DNA from: Endomychus coccineus
Taxonomy: Eukaryota > Arthropoda > Insecta > Coleoptera > Endomychidae
DNA length: 64,000 nt
Assembly (NCBI GenBank): GCA_958510875.1
Contig: OY294068.1
Coordinates: 199,813,997-199,877,996, forward strand
Direction of reading: 5' to 3'
Below the pieces are notes generated by a model. It had not been told where the DNA came from. It ran no database searches and was given only the letters and a program-made list of their open reading frames with translations. Below, one piece after another: positions 1 to 14,105 of this stretch (position 1 is its first letter; the number at the start of each line of letters is the position of its first letter). Position numbers and translations under genes: made by a program.

Positions 1-3000
1 TCAGAATCATAGAGAAGATGAAAAATTTCGTTTCCTTTTTTTTTATATAATTTTTCACCAACATTGATACACTCTCAAGCTCGCTTAAACCTACGAAGTA
101 AATGTTGTCGATATTGCAAAATTATTAGAAGGAATTCTTTCAAATTCAATGCTTTTTAAATATGACGGATGGCGTAATTTTTGGAATAGTGATTTTATAT
201 GAACTTTCAGTATATCGGAGACACCTTAAGTATTGGTTAGTTACTCTCAAAAACAATTATTTTCTAAATGATGTCTTAGCAAAAATGAAGTAAATTCGGG
301 AATGTATAGACTCTGATGCTGAAAATTTGCTACTTTGATAAGTAAAAAAATTAACATGGCAAGAAGCTAATCAGAATCATAGAGAAGAAGAAAACTTTCG
401 TTTTCTTTTGTTTATATAATTTTTCACCAAAATTAATACACTCTCAAGCTCGCTTAAAGCTACGAAGTAAATGTTGTCGATATTGCAAGAGTATTAGAAG
501 AAATTCTTTCACATTCAATGTTTTTTAAATATGACAGATGGTGTAACTTTTGAAATAGTGATTTCATATGAACTTACAGTATATCGAAGACACCTTAAGT
601 ATCGGTTAGTTACTCTCGAAAACAATTATTTCCTAAATGATGTCGTAGCAAAAATGAAGTAAATTCGGAAATGTATAGACTCTGATGCTGAAAATTTTCT
701 ACTTTGATAAGTAAAAAAATTAACATGGCAATGAAGCTAATCAGAATCATAGTGAAGAAAACTTTCCTTTTATTTTGTTTATATAATTTTTCACCAAAAT
801 TAATACACTCTCAAGCTCGCTTAAAGCTACGAAGTAAATGTTGTCGATATTGCAAAAGTATTAGAAGAAATTCTTCCACATTCAATGTTAAATATGACAG
901 AAGGCGTAATTTTTTGAAATAGTGATTTTATATAAACTTTCAGTATATCGGCGACACCTTAAGTATTGGTTAGTTATTCTCAAAAACAATTATTTTATAA
1001 ATGATGTCTTAGCAAAATTGAAGTAAATTCGGAAATGTATAGACTCTGATGCTGAAAATTTGCTACTTCAATCAGTAAAAAAATTAACATGGCAATGAAG
1101 CTAATCAGAATCATAGAGAACAAGAAAACCTTCGTTTCCTTTTTTTTATATAATTTTTCACCAAAATTGATACACTCTCAAGCTCGCTTAAACCTACGAA
1201 GTAAATGTTGTCGATGTTGAAAAAGTATTAGAAGAAATTCTTTCACATTCAACGTTAAATACGACAGATGGCGTAATTTTTTGAAATAGTGATTTTATAT
1301 AAACTTTCAGTATATCGAAGACACCTTAAGTATCGGTTAGATACTCTCAAAAACAATTATTTTCTAAATGATGTCTTAGCAAAAATGAAGTAAATTCGGA
1401 AATGTATGGGCTCTGATGCTGAAAATTTGCCTTTACTGTTTAGTCACTTTGATAAGTAAAAAAATTAACATGGCAATGAAGCTAATCAGAATCATAATGA
1501 AAAAGAAAACTTTCGTTTTCTTTTAATAATATAATTTCTCACCAAAATTAATACCCTCTCAAGCTCGCTCAAAGCTACGAAGTAATTGTTGTCGATATTG
1601 CAAAAGTATTAGAAGAAATTCTTCCACATTCAATGTTAAATATGACAGATGGCGTAATTTTTTGAAATAGTGATTTTATATAAACTTTCAGTATATCGGC
1701 GACACCTTAAGTATTGGTTAGTTACTCTCGAAAACAATTATTTCCTAAATGATGTCGTAGCAAAAATGAAGTAAATTCGGAAATGTATAAACTCTGATGC
1801 TGAAAATTTGCTACTTTGATAAGTAAAAAAATTAACATGGCAATGAAGCTAATCAGAATCATAGTGAAAAAGAAGACTTTTGTTTTCTTTTATTAATATA
1901 ATTTTTCAACAAAATTAATACCCTCTCAAGCTCGCTCAAAGCTACGAAGTAAATGTTGTCGATGTTGCAAAAGTATTAGAGGAAATTCTTCCACATTCAA
2001 TGTTAAATATGACAGATGGCGTAATTTTTTGAAATAGTGATTTTATATAAACTTTCAGTATATCGAAGACACCTTAAGTATCGGTTAGATACTCTCAAAA
2101 ACAATTATTTTTTAAATGATGTCTTAGCAAAAATGAAGTAAATTCGGAAATGTATGTGCTCTGAGCTGAAAATTTGCCTTTACCGTTTAGTCACTTTGAT
2201 AAGTAAAAATATTAACATGGCAATGAAGCTAATCAGAATCATAATGAAAAAGAAAACTTTCGTTTTCTTTTAATAATATAATTTCTCACCAAAATTAATA
2301 CCCTCTCAAGCTCGCTCAAAGCTACGAAGTAATTGTTGTCGATATTGCAAAAGTATTAGAAGAAATTCTTTCACATTCAATGTTAACTATGACAGATGGC
2401 GTAATTTTTTGAAATAGTGATTTTATATAAACTTTCAGTATATCGGCGACACCTTAAGTATTGGTTAGTTACTCTCGAAAACAATTATTTCCTAAATGAT
2501 GTCGTAGCAAAAATGAAGTAAATTCGGAAATGTATAAACTCTGATGCTGAAAATTTGCTACTTTGATAAGTAAAAAAATTAACATGGCAATGAAGCTAAT
2601 CAGAATCATAATGAAAAAGAAAACTTTCGTTTTCTTTTAATAATATAATTTCTCACCAAAATTAATACCCTCTCAAGCTCGCTCAAAGCTACGAAGTAAT
2701 TGTTGTCGATATTGCAAAAGTATTAGAAGAAATTCTCCCACATTCAATGTTAAATATGACAGATGGCGTAATTTTTTGAAATAGTGATTTTATATAAACT
2801 TTCAGTATATCGGCGACACCTTAAGTATTGGTTAGTTACTCTCGAAAACAATTATTTCCTAAATGATGTTGTAGCAAAAATGAAGTAAATTCGGAAATGT
2901 ATAAACTCTGATGCTGAAAATTTGCTACTTTGATAAGTAAAAAAATTAACATGGCAATGAAGCTAATCAGAATCATAGTGAAAAAGAAGACTTTTGTTTT

Positions 3001-6000
3001 CTTTTATTAATATAATTTTTCAACAAAATTAATACCCTCTCAAGCTCGCTCAAAGCTACGAAGTAAATGTTGTCGATGTTGCAAAAGTATTAGAAGAAAT
3101 TCTTCCACATTCAATGTTAAATATGACAGATGGCGTAATTTTTTGAAATAGTGATTTTATATAAACTTTCAGTATATCGGCGACACCTTAAGTATTGGTT
3201 AGTTACTCTCGAAAACAATTATTTCCTAAATGATGTCGTAGCAAAAATGAAGTAAATTCGGAAATGTATAAACTCTGATGCTGAAAATTTGCTACTTTGA
3301 TAAGTAAAAAAATTAACATGGCAATGAAGCTAATCAGAATCATAGTGAAAAAGAAGACTTTTGTTTTCTTTTATTAATATAATTTTTCAACAAAATTAAT
3401 ACCCTCTCAAGCTCGCTCAAAGCTACGAAGTAAATGTTGTCGATGTTGCAAAAGTATTAGAAGAAATTCTTTCACATTCAATGTTAAATACGACAGATGG
3501 CGTAATTTTTTGAAATAGTGATTTAATATAAACTTTCAGTATATCGAAGACACCTTAAGTATCGGTTAGATACTCTCAAAAACAATTATTTTTTAAATGA
3601 TGTCTTAGCAAAAATGAAGTAAATTCGGAAATGTATGTGCTCTGAGCTGAAAATTTGCCTTTACCGTTTAGTCACTTTGATAAGTAAAAAAATTAACATG
3701 GCAATGAAGCTAATCAGAATCATAATGAAAAAGAAAACTTTCGTTTTCTTTTAATAATATAATTTCTCACCAAAATTAATACCCTCTCAAGCTCGCTCAA
3801 AGCTACGAAGTAATTGTTGTCGATATTGCAAAAGTATTGGAAGAAATTCTTTCACATTCAATGTTAACTATGACAGATGGCGTAATTTTTTGAAATAGTG
3901 ATTTTATATAAACTTTCAGTATATCGGCGACACCTTAAGTATTGGTTAGTTACTCTCGAAAACAATTATTTCCTAAATGATGTCGTAGCAAAAATGAAGT
4001 AAATTCGGAAATGTATAAACTCTGATGCTGAAAATTTGCTACTTTGATAAGTAAAAAAATTAACATGGCAATGAAGCTAATCAGAATCATAGTGAAAAAG
4101 AAGACTTTTGTTTTCTTTTATTAATATAATTTTTCAACAAAATTAATACCCTCTCAAGCTCGCTCAAAGCTACGAAGTAAATGTTGTCGATGTTGCAAAA
4201 GTATTAGAAGAAATTCTTCCACATTCAATGTTAAATATGACAGATGGCGTAATTTTTTGAAATAGTGATTTTATGTAAACTTTCAGTATATCGGCGACAC
4301 CTTAAGTATTGGTTAGTTACTCTCGAAAACAATTATTTCCTAAATGATGTCTTAGCAAAAATGAAGTAAATTCGGAAATGTATAAACTCTGATGCTGAAA
4401 ATTTGCTACTTTGATAAGTAAAAAAATTAACATGGCAATGAAGCTAATCAGAATCATAGTGAAAAAGAAGACTTTTGTTTTCTTTTATTAATATAATTTT
4501 TCAACAAAATTAATACCCTCTCAAGCTCGCTCAAAGCTACGAAGTAAATGTTGTCGATGTTGCAAAATTATTAGAAGAAATTCTTTCACATTCAATGTTA
4601 AATACGACAGATGGCGTAATTTTTTGAAATAGTGATTTAATATAAACTTTCAGTATATCGAAGACACCTTAAGTATCGGTTAGATACTCTCAAAAACAAT
4701 TATTTTTTAAATGATGTCTTAGCAAAAATGAAGTAAATTCGGGAATGTATAGACTCTGATGCTGAAAATTTGCTACTTTGATAAGTAAAAAAATTAACAT
4801 GGCAATGAAGCTAATCAGAATCATAGTGAAAAAGATGACTTTTGTTTTCTTTTATTAATATAATTTTTCAACAAAATTAATACCCTCTCAAGCTCGCTCA
4901 AAGCTACGAAGTAAATGTTGTCGATGTTGCAAAAGTATTAGAAGAAATTCTTTCACATTCAATGTTAAATACGACAGATGGCGTAATTTTTTGAAATAGT
5001 GATTTAATATAAACTTTCAGTATATCGAAGACACCTTAAGTATCGGTTAGATACTCTCAAAAACAATTATTTTTTAAATGATGTCTTAGCAAAAATGAAG
5101 TAAATTCGGGAATGTATAGACTCTGATGCTGAAAATTTGCTACTTTGATAAGTAAAAAAATTAACATGGCAATGAAGCTAATCAGAATCATAGTGAAAAA
5201 GATGACTTTTGTTTTCTTTTATTAATATAATTTTTCAACAAAATTAATACCCTCTCAAGCTCGCTCAAAGCTACGAAGTAAATGTTGTCGATGTTGCAAA
5301 AGTATTAGAAGAAATTCTTTCACATTCAATGTTAAATACGACAGATGGCGTAATTTTTTGAAATAGTGATTTAATATAAACTTTCAGTATATCGGCGACA
5401 CCTTAAGTATTGGTTAGTTACTCTCGAAAACAATTATTTCCTAAATGATGTCGTAGCAAAAATGAAGTAAATTCGGAAATGTATAAACTCTGATGCTGAA
5501 AATTTGCTACTTTGATAAGTAAAAAAATTAACATGGCAATGAAGCTAATCAGAATCATAGTGAAAAAGAAGACTTTTGTTTTCTTTTATTAATATAATTT
5601 TTCAACAAAATTAATACCCTCTCAAGCTCGCTCAAAGCTACGAAGTAAATGTTGTCGATGTTGCAAAAGTATTAGAAGAAATTCTTTCACATTCAATGTT
5701 AAATACGACAGATGGCGTAATTTTTTGAAATAGTGATTTAATATAAACTTTCAGTATATCGAAGACACCTTAAGTATCGGTTAGATACTCTCAAAAACAA
5801 TTATTTTTTAAATGATGTCTTAGCAAAAATGAAGTAAATTCGGAAATGTATGTGCTCTGAGCTGAAAATTTGCCTTTACCGTTTAGTCACTTTGATAAGT
5901 AAAAAAATTAACATGGCAATGAAGCTAATCAGAATCATAATGAAAAAGAAAACTTTCGTTTTCTTTTAATAATATAATTTCTCACCAAAATTAATACCCT

Positions 6001-9000
6001 CTCAAGCTCGCTCAAAGCTACGAAGTAATTGTTGTCGATATTGCAAAAGTATTAGAAGAAATTCTTTCACATTCAATCTTAACTATGACAGATGGCGTAA
6101 TTTTTTGAAATAGTGATTTTATATAAACTTTCAGTATATCGGCGACACCTTAAGTATTGGTTAGTTACTCTTGAAAACAATTATTTCCTAAATGATGTCG
6201 TAGCAAAAATGAAGTAAATTCGGAAACGTATAGACTCTGATGCTGAAAATTTGCTACTTTGATAAGTAAAAAAATTAACATGGCAATGAAGCTAATCAGA
6301 ATCATAGTGAAAAAGAAAACTATTGTTTTCTTTTATTAATATAATTTGCTACTTTGATAAGTAAAAAAATTAACATGGCAATGAAGCTAATCAGAATCAT
6401 AGTGAAGAAAACTTTCCTTTTATTTTGTTTATATAATTTTTCACCAAAATTAATACACTCTCAAGCTCGCTTAAAGCTACGAAGTAAATGTTGTCGATAT
6501 TGCAAAAGTATTAGAAGAAATTCTTCCACATTCAATGTTAAATATGACAGAAGGCGTAATTTTTTGAAATAGTGATTTTATATAAACTTTCAGTATATCG
6601 AAGACACCTTAAGTATCGGTTAGATACTCTCAAAAACAATTATTTTCTAAATGATGTCTTAGCAAAAATGAAGTAAATTCGGAAATGTATGGGCTCTGAT
6701 GCTGAAAATTTGCTACTTCAATCAGTAAAAAAATTAACATGGCAATGGAGCTAATCAGAATCATAGAGAAGAAGAAAACTTTCGTTTCCTTTTTTTTATA
6801 TAATTTTTCACCAAAATTGATACACTCTCAAGCTCGCTTAAACCTACGAAGTAAATGTTGTCGATGTTGCAAAAGTATTAGAAGAAATTCTTTCACATTC
6901 AACGTTAAATACGACAGATGGCGTAATTTTTTGAAATAGTGATTTTATATAAACTTTCAGTATATCGAAGACACCTTAAGTATCGGTTAGATACTCTCAA
7001 AAATAATTATTTTCTAAATGATGTCTTAGCAAAAATGAAGTAAATTCGGAAATGTATGGGCTCTGATGCTGAAAATTTGCCTTTACCGTTTAGTCACTTT
7101 GATAAGTAAAAAAATCAACATGGCAATGAAGCTAATCAGAATCATAATGAAAAAGAAAACTTTCGTTTTCTTTTAATAATATAATTTCTCACCAAAATTA
7201 ATACCCTCTCAAGCTCGCTCAAAGCTACGAAGTAATTGTTGTCGATATTGTAAAAGTATTAGAAGAAATTCTTCCACATTCAATGTTAAATATGACAGAT
7301 GGCGTAATTTTTTGAAATAGTGATTTTATATAAACTTTTAGTATATCGGCGACACCTTAAGTATTGGTTAGTTACTCTCGAAAACAATTATTTCCTAAAT
7401 TATGTCGTAGCAAAAATGAAGTAAATTCGGAAATGTATAAACTCTGATGCTGAAAATTTGCTACTTTGATAAGTAAAAAAATTAACATGGCAATGAAGCT
7501 AATCAGAATCATAGTGAAAAAGAAGACTTTTGTTTTCTTTTATTAATATAATTTTTCAACAAAATTAATACCCTCTCAAGCTCGCTCAAAGCTACGAAGT
7601 AAATGTTGTCGATGTTGCAAAAGTATTAGAAGAAATTCTTTCACATTCAATGTTAAATACGACAGATGGCGTAATTTTTTGAAATAGTGATTTAATATAA
7701 ACTTTCAGTATATCGAAGACACCTTAAGTATCGGTTAGATACTCTCAAAAACAATTATTTTTTAAATGATGTCTTAGCAAAAATGAAGTAAATTCGGGAA
7801 TGTATAGACTCTGATGCTGAAAATTTGCTACTTTGATAAGTAAAAAAATTAACATGGCAATGAAGCTAATCAGAATCATAGTGAAAAAGATGACTTTTGT
7901 TTTCTTTTATTAATATAATTTTTCAACAAAATTAATACCCTCTCAAGCTCGCTCAAAGCTACGAAGTAAATGTTGTCGATGTTGCAAAAGTATTAGAAGA
8001 AATTCTTTCACATTCAATGTTAAATACGACAGATGGCGTAATTTCTTGAAATAGTGATTTAATATAAACTTTCAGTATATCGAAGACACCTTAAGTATCG
8101 GTTAGATACTCTCAAAAACAATTATTTTTTAAATGATGTCTTAGCAAAAATGAAGTAAATTCGGAAATGTATGTGCTCTGAGCTGAAAATTTGCCTTTAC
8201 CGTTTAGTCACTTTGATAAGTAAAAAAATTAACATGGCAATGAAGCTAATCAGAATCATAATGAAAAAGGAAACTTTCGTTTTCTTTTAATAATATAATT
8301 TCTCACCAAAATTAATACCCTCTCAAGCTCGCTCAAAGCTACGAAGTAATTGTTGTCGATATTGCAAAAGTATTAGAAGAAATTCTTCCACATTCAATGT
8401 TAACTATGACAGATGGTGTAATTTTTTGAAATAGTGATTTTATATAAACTTTCAGTATATCGGCGACACCTTAAGTATTGGTTAGTTACTCTTGAAAACA
8501 ATTATTTCCTAAATGATGTCGTAGCAAAAATGAAGTAAATTCGGAAATGTATAGACTCTGATGCTGAAAATTTGCTACTTTGATAAGTAAAAAAATTAAC
8601 ATGGCAATGAAGCTAATCAGAATCATAGTGAAAAAGAAAACTTTTGTTTTCTTTTATTAATATAATTTTTCAACAAAATTAATACCCTCTCAAGCTCGCT
8701 TAAAGCTACGAAGTAAACGTTGTCGATATTGCAAAAGTATTAGAAGAAATTCTTTCACATTCAATGTTAAATGTAACAGATGGCGTAATTTTTTGAAATA
8801 GTGATTTAATATAAACTTACAGTATATCGGCGACACCTTAAGTATTGGTTAGTTACTCTTGAAAACAATTATTTCCTAAATGATGTCGTAGCAAAAATGA
8901 AGTAAATTCGGAAATGTATAGACTCTGATGCTGAAAATTTGCTACTTTGATAAGTAAAAAAATTAACATGGCAATGAAGCTAATCAGAATCATAGTGAAA

Positions 9001-12000
9001 AAGAAAACTTTTGTTTTCTTTTATTAATATAATTTTTCAACAAAATTAATACCCTCTCAAGCTCGCTTAAAGCTACGAAGTAAACGTTGTCGATATTGCA
9101 AAAGTATTAGAAGAAATTCTTTCACATTCAATGTTAAATGTAACAGATGGCGTAATTTTTTGAAATAGTGATTTAATATAAACTTACAGTATATCGGCGA
9201 CACCTTAAGTATTGGTTAGTTACTCTTGAAAACAATTATTTCCTAAATGATGTCGTAGCAAAAATGAAGTAAATTCGGAAATGTATAGACTCTGATGCTG
9301 AAAATTTGCTACTTTGATAAGTAAAAAAATTAACATGGCAATGAAGCTAATCAGAATCATAGTGAAAAAGAAAACTTTTGTTTTCTTTTATTAATATAAT
9401 TTTTCAACAAAATTAATACCCTCTCAAGCTCGCTTAAAGCTACGAAGTAAACGTTGTCGATATTGCAAAAGTATTAGAAGAAATTCTTTCACATTCAATG
9501 TTAAATGTAACAGATGGCGTAATTTTTTGAAATAGTGATTTAATATAAACTTACAGTATATCGGCGACACCTTAAGTATTGGTTAGTTACTCTTGAAAAC
9601 AATTATTTCCTAAATGATGTCGTAGCAAAAATGAAGTAAATTCGGAAATGTATAGACTCTGATGCTGAAAATTTGCTACTTTGATAAGTAAAAAAATTAA
9701 CATGGCAATGAAGCTAATCAGAATCATAGTGAAAAAGAAAACTTTTGTTTTCTTTTATTAATATAATTTTTCAACAAAATTAATACCCTCTCAAGCTCGC
9801 TCAAAGCTACGAAGTAAATGTTGTCGATGTTGCAAAAGTATTAGAAGAAATTCTTTCACATTCAATGTTAAATACGACAGATGGCGTAATTTCTTGAAAT
9901 AGTGATTTAATATAAACTTTCAGTATATCGAAGACACCTTAAGTATCGGTTAGATACTCTCAAAAACAATTATTTTTTAAATGATGTCTTAGCAAAAATG
10001 AAGTAAATTCGGAAATGTATGTGCTCTGAGCTGAAAATTTGCCTTTACCGTTTAGTCACTTTGATAAGTAAAAAAATTAACATGGCAATGAAGCTAATCA
10101 GAATCATAATGAAAAAGAAAACTTTCGTTTTCTTTTAATAATATAATTTCTCACCAAAATTAATACCCTCTCAAGCTCGCTCAAAGCTACGAAGTAATTG
10201 TTGTCGATATTGCAAAAGTATTAGAAGAAATTCTTCCACATTCAATGTTAACTATGACAGATGGTGTAATTTTTTGAAATAGTGATTTTATATAAACTTT
10301 CAGTATATCGGCGACACCTTAAGTATTGGTTAGTTACTCTTGAAAACAATTATTTCCTAAATGATGTCGTAGCAAAAATGAAGTAAATTCGGAAATGTAT
10401 AGACTCTGATGCTGAAAATTTGCTACTTTGATAAGTAAAAAAATTAACATGGCAATGAAGCTAATCAGAATCATAGTGAAAAAGAAAACTTTTGTTTTCT
10501 TTTATTAATATAATTTTTCAACAAAATTAATACCCTCTCAAGCTCGCTTAAAGCTACGAAGTAAACGTTGTCGATATTGCAAAAGTATTAGAAGAAATTC
10601 TTTCACATTCAATGTTAAATGTAACAGATGGCGTAATTTTTTGAAATAGTGATTTAATATAAACTTACAGTATATCGGCGACACCTTAAGTATTGGTTAG
10701 TTACTCTTGAAAACAATTATTTCCCAAATGATGTCGTAGCAAAAATGAAGTAAATTCGGAAATGTATAGACTCTGATGCTGAAAATTTGCTACTTTGATA
10801 AGTAAAAAAATTAACATGGCAATGAAGCTAATCAGAATCATAGTGAAAAAGAAAACTTTTGTTTTCTTTTATTAATATAATTTTTCAACAAAATTAATAC
10901 CCTCTCAAGCTCGCTTAAAGCTACGAAGTAAACGTTGTCGATATTGCAAAAGTATTAGAAGAAATTCTTTCACATTCAATGTTAAATGTAACAGATGGCG
11001 TAATTTTTTGAAATAGTGATTTAATATAAACTTACAGTATATCGGCGACACCTTAAGTATTGGTTAGTTACTCTTGAAAACAATTATTTCCTAAATGATG
11101 TCGTAGCAAAAATGAAGTAAATTCGGAAATGTATAGACTCTGATGCTGAAAATTTGCTACTTTGATAAGTAAAAAAATTAACATGGCAATGAAGCTAATC
11201 AGAATCATAGTGAAAAAGAAAACTTTTGTTTTCTTTTATTAATATAATTTTTCAACAAAATTAATACCCTCTCAAGCTCGCTCAAAGCTACGAAGTAAAT
11301 GTTGTCGATGTTGCAAAAGTATTAGAAGAAATTCTTTCACATTCAATGTTAAATACGACAGATGGCGTAATTTCTTGAAATAGTGATTTAATATAAACTT
11401 TCAGTATATCGAAGACACCTTAAGTATCGGTTAGATACTCTCAAAAACAATTATTTTTTAAATGATGTCTTAGCAAAAATGAAGTAAATTCGGAAATGTA
11501 TGTGCTCTGAGCTGAAAATTTGCCTTTACCGTTTAGTCACTTTGATAAGTAAAAAAATTAACATGGCAATGAAGCTAATCAGAATCATAATGAAAAAGAA
11601 AACTTTCGTTTTCTTTTAATAATATAATTTCTCACCAAAATTAATACCCTCTCAAGCTCGCTCAAAGCTACGAAGTAATTGTTGTCGATATTGCAAAAGT
11701 ATTAGAAGAAATTCTTCCACATTCAATGTTAACTATGACAGATGGTGTAATTTTTTGAAATAGTGATTTTATATAAACTTTCAGTATATCGGCGACACCT
11801 TAAGTATTGGTTAGTTACTCTTGAAAACAATTATTTCCTAAATGATGTCGTAGCAAAAATGAAGTAAATTCGGAAATGTATAGACTCTGATGCTGAAAAT
11901 TTGCTACTTTGATAAGTAAAAAAATTAACATGGCAATGAAGCTAATCAGAATCATAGTGAAAAAGAAAACTTTTGTTTTCTTTTATTAATATAATTTTTC

Positions 12001-13012
12001 AACAAAATTAATACCCTCTCAAGCTCGCTTAAAGCTACGAAGTAAACGTTGTCGATATTGCAAAAGTATTAGAAGAAATTCTTTCACATTCAATGTTAAA
12101 TGTAACAGATGGCGTAATTTTTTGAAATAGTGATTTAATATAAACTTACAGTATATCGGCGACACCTTAAGTATTGGTTAGTTACTCTTGAAAACAATTA
12201 TTTCCCAAATGATGTCGTAGCAAAAATGAAGTAAATTCGGAAATGTATAGACTCTGATGCTGAAAATTTGCTACTTTGATAAGTAAAAAAATTAACATGG
12301 CAATGAAGCTAATCAGAATCATAGTGAAAAAGAAAACTTTTGTTTTCTTTTATTAATATAATTTTTCAACAAAATTAATACCCTCTCAAGCTCGCTTAAA
12401 GCTACGAAGTAAACGTTGTCGATATTGCAAAAGTATTAGAAGAAATTCTTTCACATTCAATGTTAAATGTAACAGATGGCGTAATTTTTTGAAATAGTGA
12501 TTTAATATAAACTTACAGTATATCGGCGACACCTTAAGTATTGGTTAGTTACTCTTGAAAACAATTATTTCCTAAATGATGTCGTAGCAAAAATGAAGTA
12601 AATTCGGAAATGTATAGACTCTGATGCTGAAAATTTGCTACTTTGATAAGTAAAAAAATTAACATGGCAATGAAGCTAATCAGAATCATAGTGAAAAAGA
12701 AAACTTTTGTTTTCTTTTATTAATATAATTTTTCAACAAAATTAATACCCTCTCAAGCTCGCTTAAAGCTACGAAGTAAACGTTGTCGATATTGCAAAAG
12801 TATTAGAAGAAATTCTTTCACATTCAATGTTAAATGTAACAGATGGCGTAATTTTTTGAAATAGTGATTTAATATAAACTTACAGTATATCGAAGACACC
12901 TTAAGTATTGGTTAGTTACTCTCAAAAACAATTATTTTCTAAATGATGTCTTAGCAAAAATGAAGTGAATTCGGAAATGTATGGTCTCTGATGCTGAAAA
13001 TTGAACTTTAGT
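1..13012 (+). repeat. 367/380-bp satellite array, about 35 monomers
   Basis: The block is a head-to-tail array. The landmark ACATGGCA recurs every 367 bp in the most uniform part (8599, 8966, 9333, 9700). A longer 380-bp monomer carries about 13 extra bases (a GCCTTTACCGTTTAGTCAC segment in place of GCTAC) and recurs near 1430, 2176, 3656, 5871, 7077, 8191, 10038 and 11519. This makes higher-order blocks of 2 to 6 monomers; the 8.19-10.04 and 10.04-11.52 kb blocks are nearly identical and differ by one monomer. Divergence is greatest near the left edge. An abrupt phase jump lies near 6345. The array is open at the left edge and ends at about 13012. Most monomers carry in-frame stops, so I do not treat them as coding. 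Confidence 0.96.
704..922 (+). other. Short open frame inside a satellite monomer (identical copy at 6354-6572, relative at 6739-6939)
   Basis: A 72-codon frame is open in this monomer and identical at 6354-6572; a related 66-codon frame is at 6739-6939. From the internal Met it begins with a basic start and a hydrophobic stretch (TFLLFCLYNF), then a short Cys/Arg-rich part (KCCRYCKSIRRN), so it superficially resembles a secreted small basic peptide. Nearly all other monomers have a stop in the hydrophobic stretch (TTTTAA or TTATTAATA) or shifts, and the two identical copies are explained by block duplication of the array. There is no promoter or splice evidence. A chance frame is the more likely reading. 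Confidence 0.12.
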
Positions 13013-13640
13013 TTATAGTTTATTTGAGATAATTTCATTCACAGTTCTTTTTAAGCCTGTAACTGTCGTTATTAAAAGCTATTTGAGAAATATCATGAGT
13101 CAGGAAAGGCTGGAACACTTGGCACTACTGGACATGGAATCCCATTAGTTAGTACAATGAAAATTGAAACAAGAATTGACTATTTTGCAGAAATGAAGAG
13201 TAGAAACAAATTAGGAAATCAAAGTCCTAAAGTAGTATTTGTTATTCTATGTTAATTATTTTACTGTATTGATTCCCTGTATTTCTTTTAAATAAATAAC
13301 TGCCTTTTGTAAAATTCTGAGGTAGTTATTTTAATATAAATCAGTATTTACAAATTACACTCAGCTCTTGAGCTGGAGAAGGTATAAAAACCTCAATATT
13401 TTTCTGTGACGTTGTGAGAGGGCATTGCCAGGCTTAAACCTTGCGTGCTTTTCAGATCATCATTGGTTCTAAACGAAATATGTTTCTAGCATCAGTAATT
13501 TTGAAGATCTGAAGGTCAAACAAAATTTATCAGATGAGAGTTCTAATAATGTAACTTTATATCGTAACATTAGAATGGTCTGTCATCAATATTTTGTCAG
13601 CAGCATTCTTTATGATGCGAATTTTAGCGAAAAAAAAATT
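13013..13640 (+). repeat. Tail of the satellite array, shared with 61482-61985
   Basis: Directly after the last monomer the sequence continues in a tail that reappears at about 61482-61985 behind a single monomer-like unit. Shared landmarks in order are TTTCATTCACAGTTCTTTTT, a TTCTGA.GTAGTTATTTT.ATAT block, the palindromic CAGCTCTTGAGCTG, and GAAGGTATAA.AACCTCAA. The tail holds an AATAAATAACT stretch after the hAT-like frame, which would suit a 3' untranslated region. The shared junction shows that monomer and tail were one unit before the monomer was amplified. Confidence 0.8.
13041..13148 (+). pseudogene. hAT transposase C-terminal dimerisation domain remnant
   Basis: The frame ending at TAG 13146-13148 reads KSYLRNIMSQERLEHLALL near its end. 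This matches the end of the hAT dimerisation domain, where a (K)YLR..M.QERL..LALL pattern is typical. The upstream ERSFS part is not seen; the preceding residues (TVLFKPVTVV) do not fit, so this is a fragment. It sits a few bases after a CATTCACAG that could be an old splice acceptor. The related tail at 61.5 kb has lost this segment. It suggests the satellite and tail descend from a hAT-related element, but only about 20 residues support the call. Confidence 0.5.
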
Positions 13641-13899
13641 AACTATCCTAAAATACATGGTTATTAGTTCTTAAAGTCTAATAATAATAATAGGTCTATT
13701 TACGGTTTTTAGATTGTGGTTGTTGGTGTGGTTGCTGGTGGTTGTGGTTTAGCGTTGTATCATGTTGGTTTATTGAGATCGCATCTGGAAAAGAAACATA
13801 GATTAAAAATATTATAGTACAAGATCAAGTGTAATAGAAGAGTCGAAAGAAACCAAGATGTTTAGTGATTATCGTTAGATTTTCTCATCTCACACTTTA

Positions 13900-14105
13900 T
13901 ATAGTTTCTATGAATATTCAAATGTTCCATTTTGACATCAAAACCACTCAGACCCTCCAGATTAAGGAGTTGCAAACTGTGATGGATATGCATAATTTAC
14001 CGGGTGTCTTTGTCGAGTCTATGCAGCTCATCGACCGTCCATTTCACCACTCCAAAAGTGTGAAGCAGGACTGGAACGGCAAGCATATTTGTTGCAGACG
14101 CCTTG
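13900..14105 (-). pseudogene. LINE reverse transcriptase remnant, downstream half
   Basis: On the minus strand the frame next to 14105 reads MLAVPVLLHTFGVVKWT, then DELHRLDKDTR. This is the typical region after the RT palm of a LINE family whose proteins read A.PVL.Y.FGV.KW....L..LD..TR. The frame meets a stop after about 35 residues and decays. Its other half lies at 17934-18240 beyond the foldback element inserted at 14106; both halves are on the minus strand and join in the expected order, so one LINE copy was split. Confidence 0.7.

Noticed and set aside
13372..13395. TATAAAAACC in the satellite tail as a promoter
   Set aside because: The motif recurs as TATAAGAACC in the 61.7-kb tail, but nothing downstream is coding; insufficient for a promoter call.
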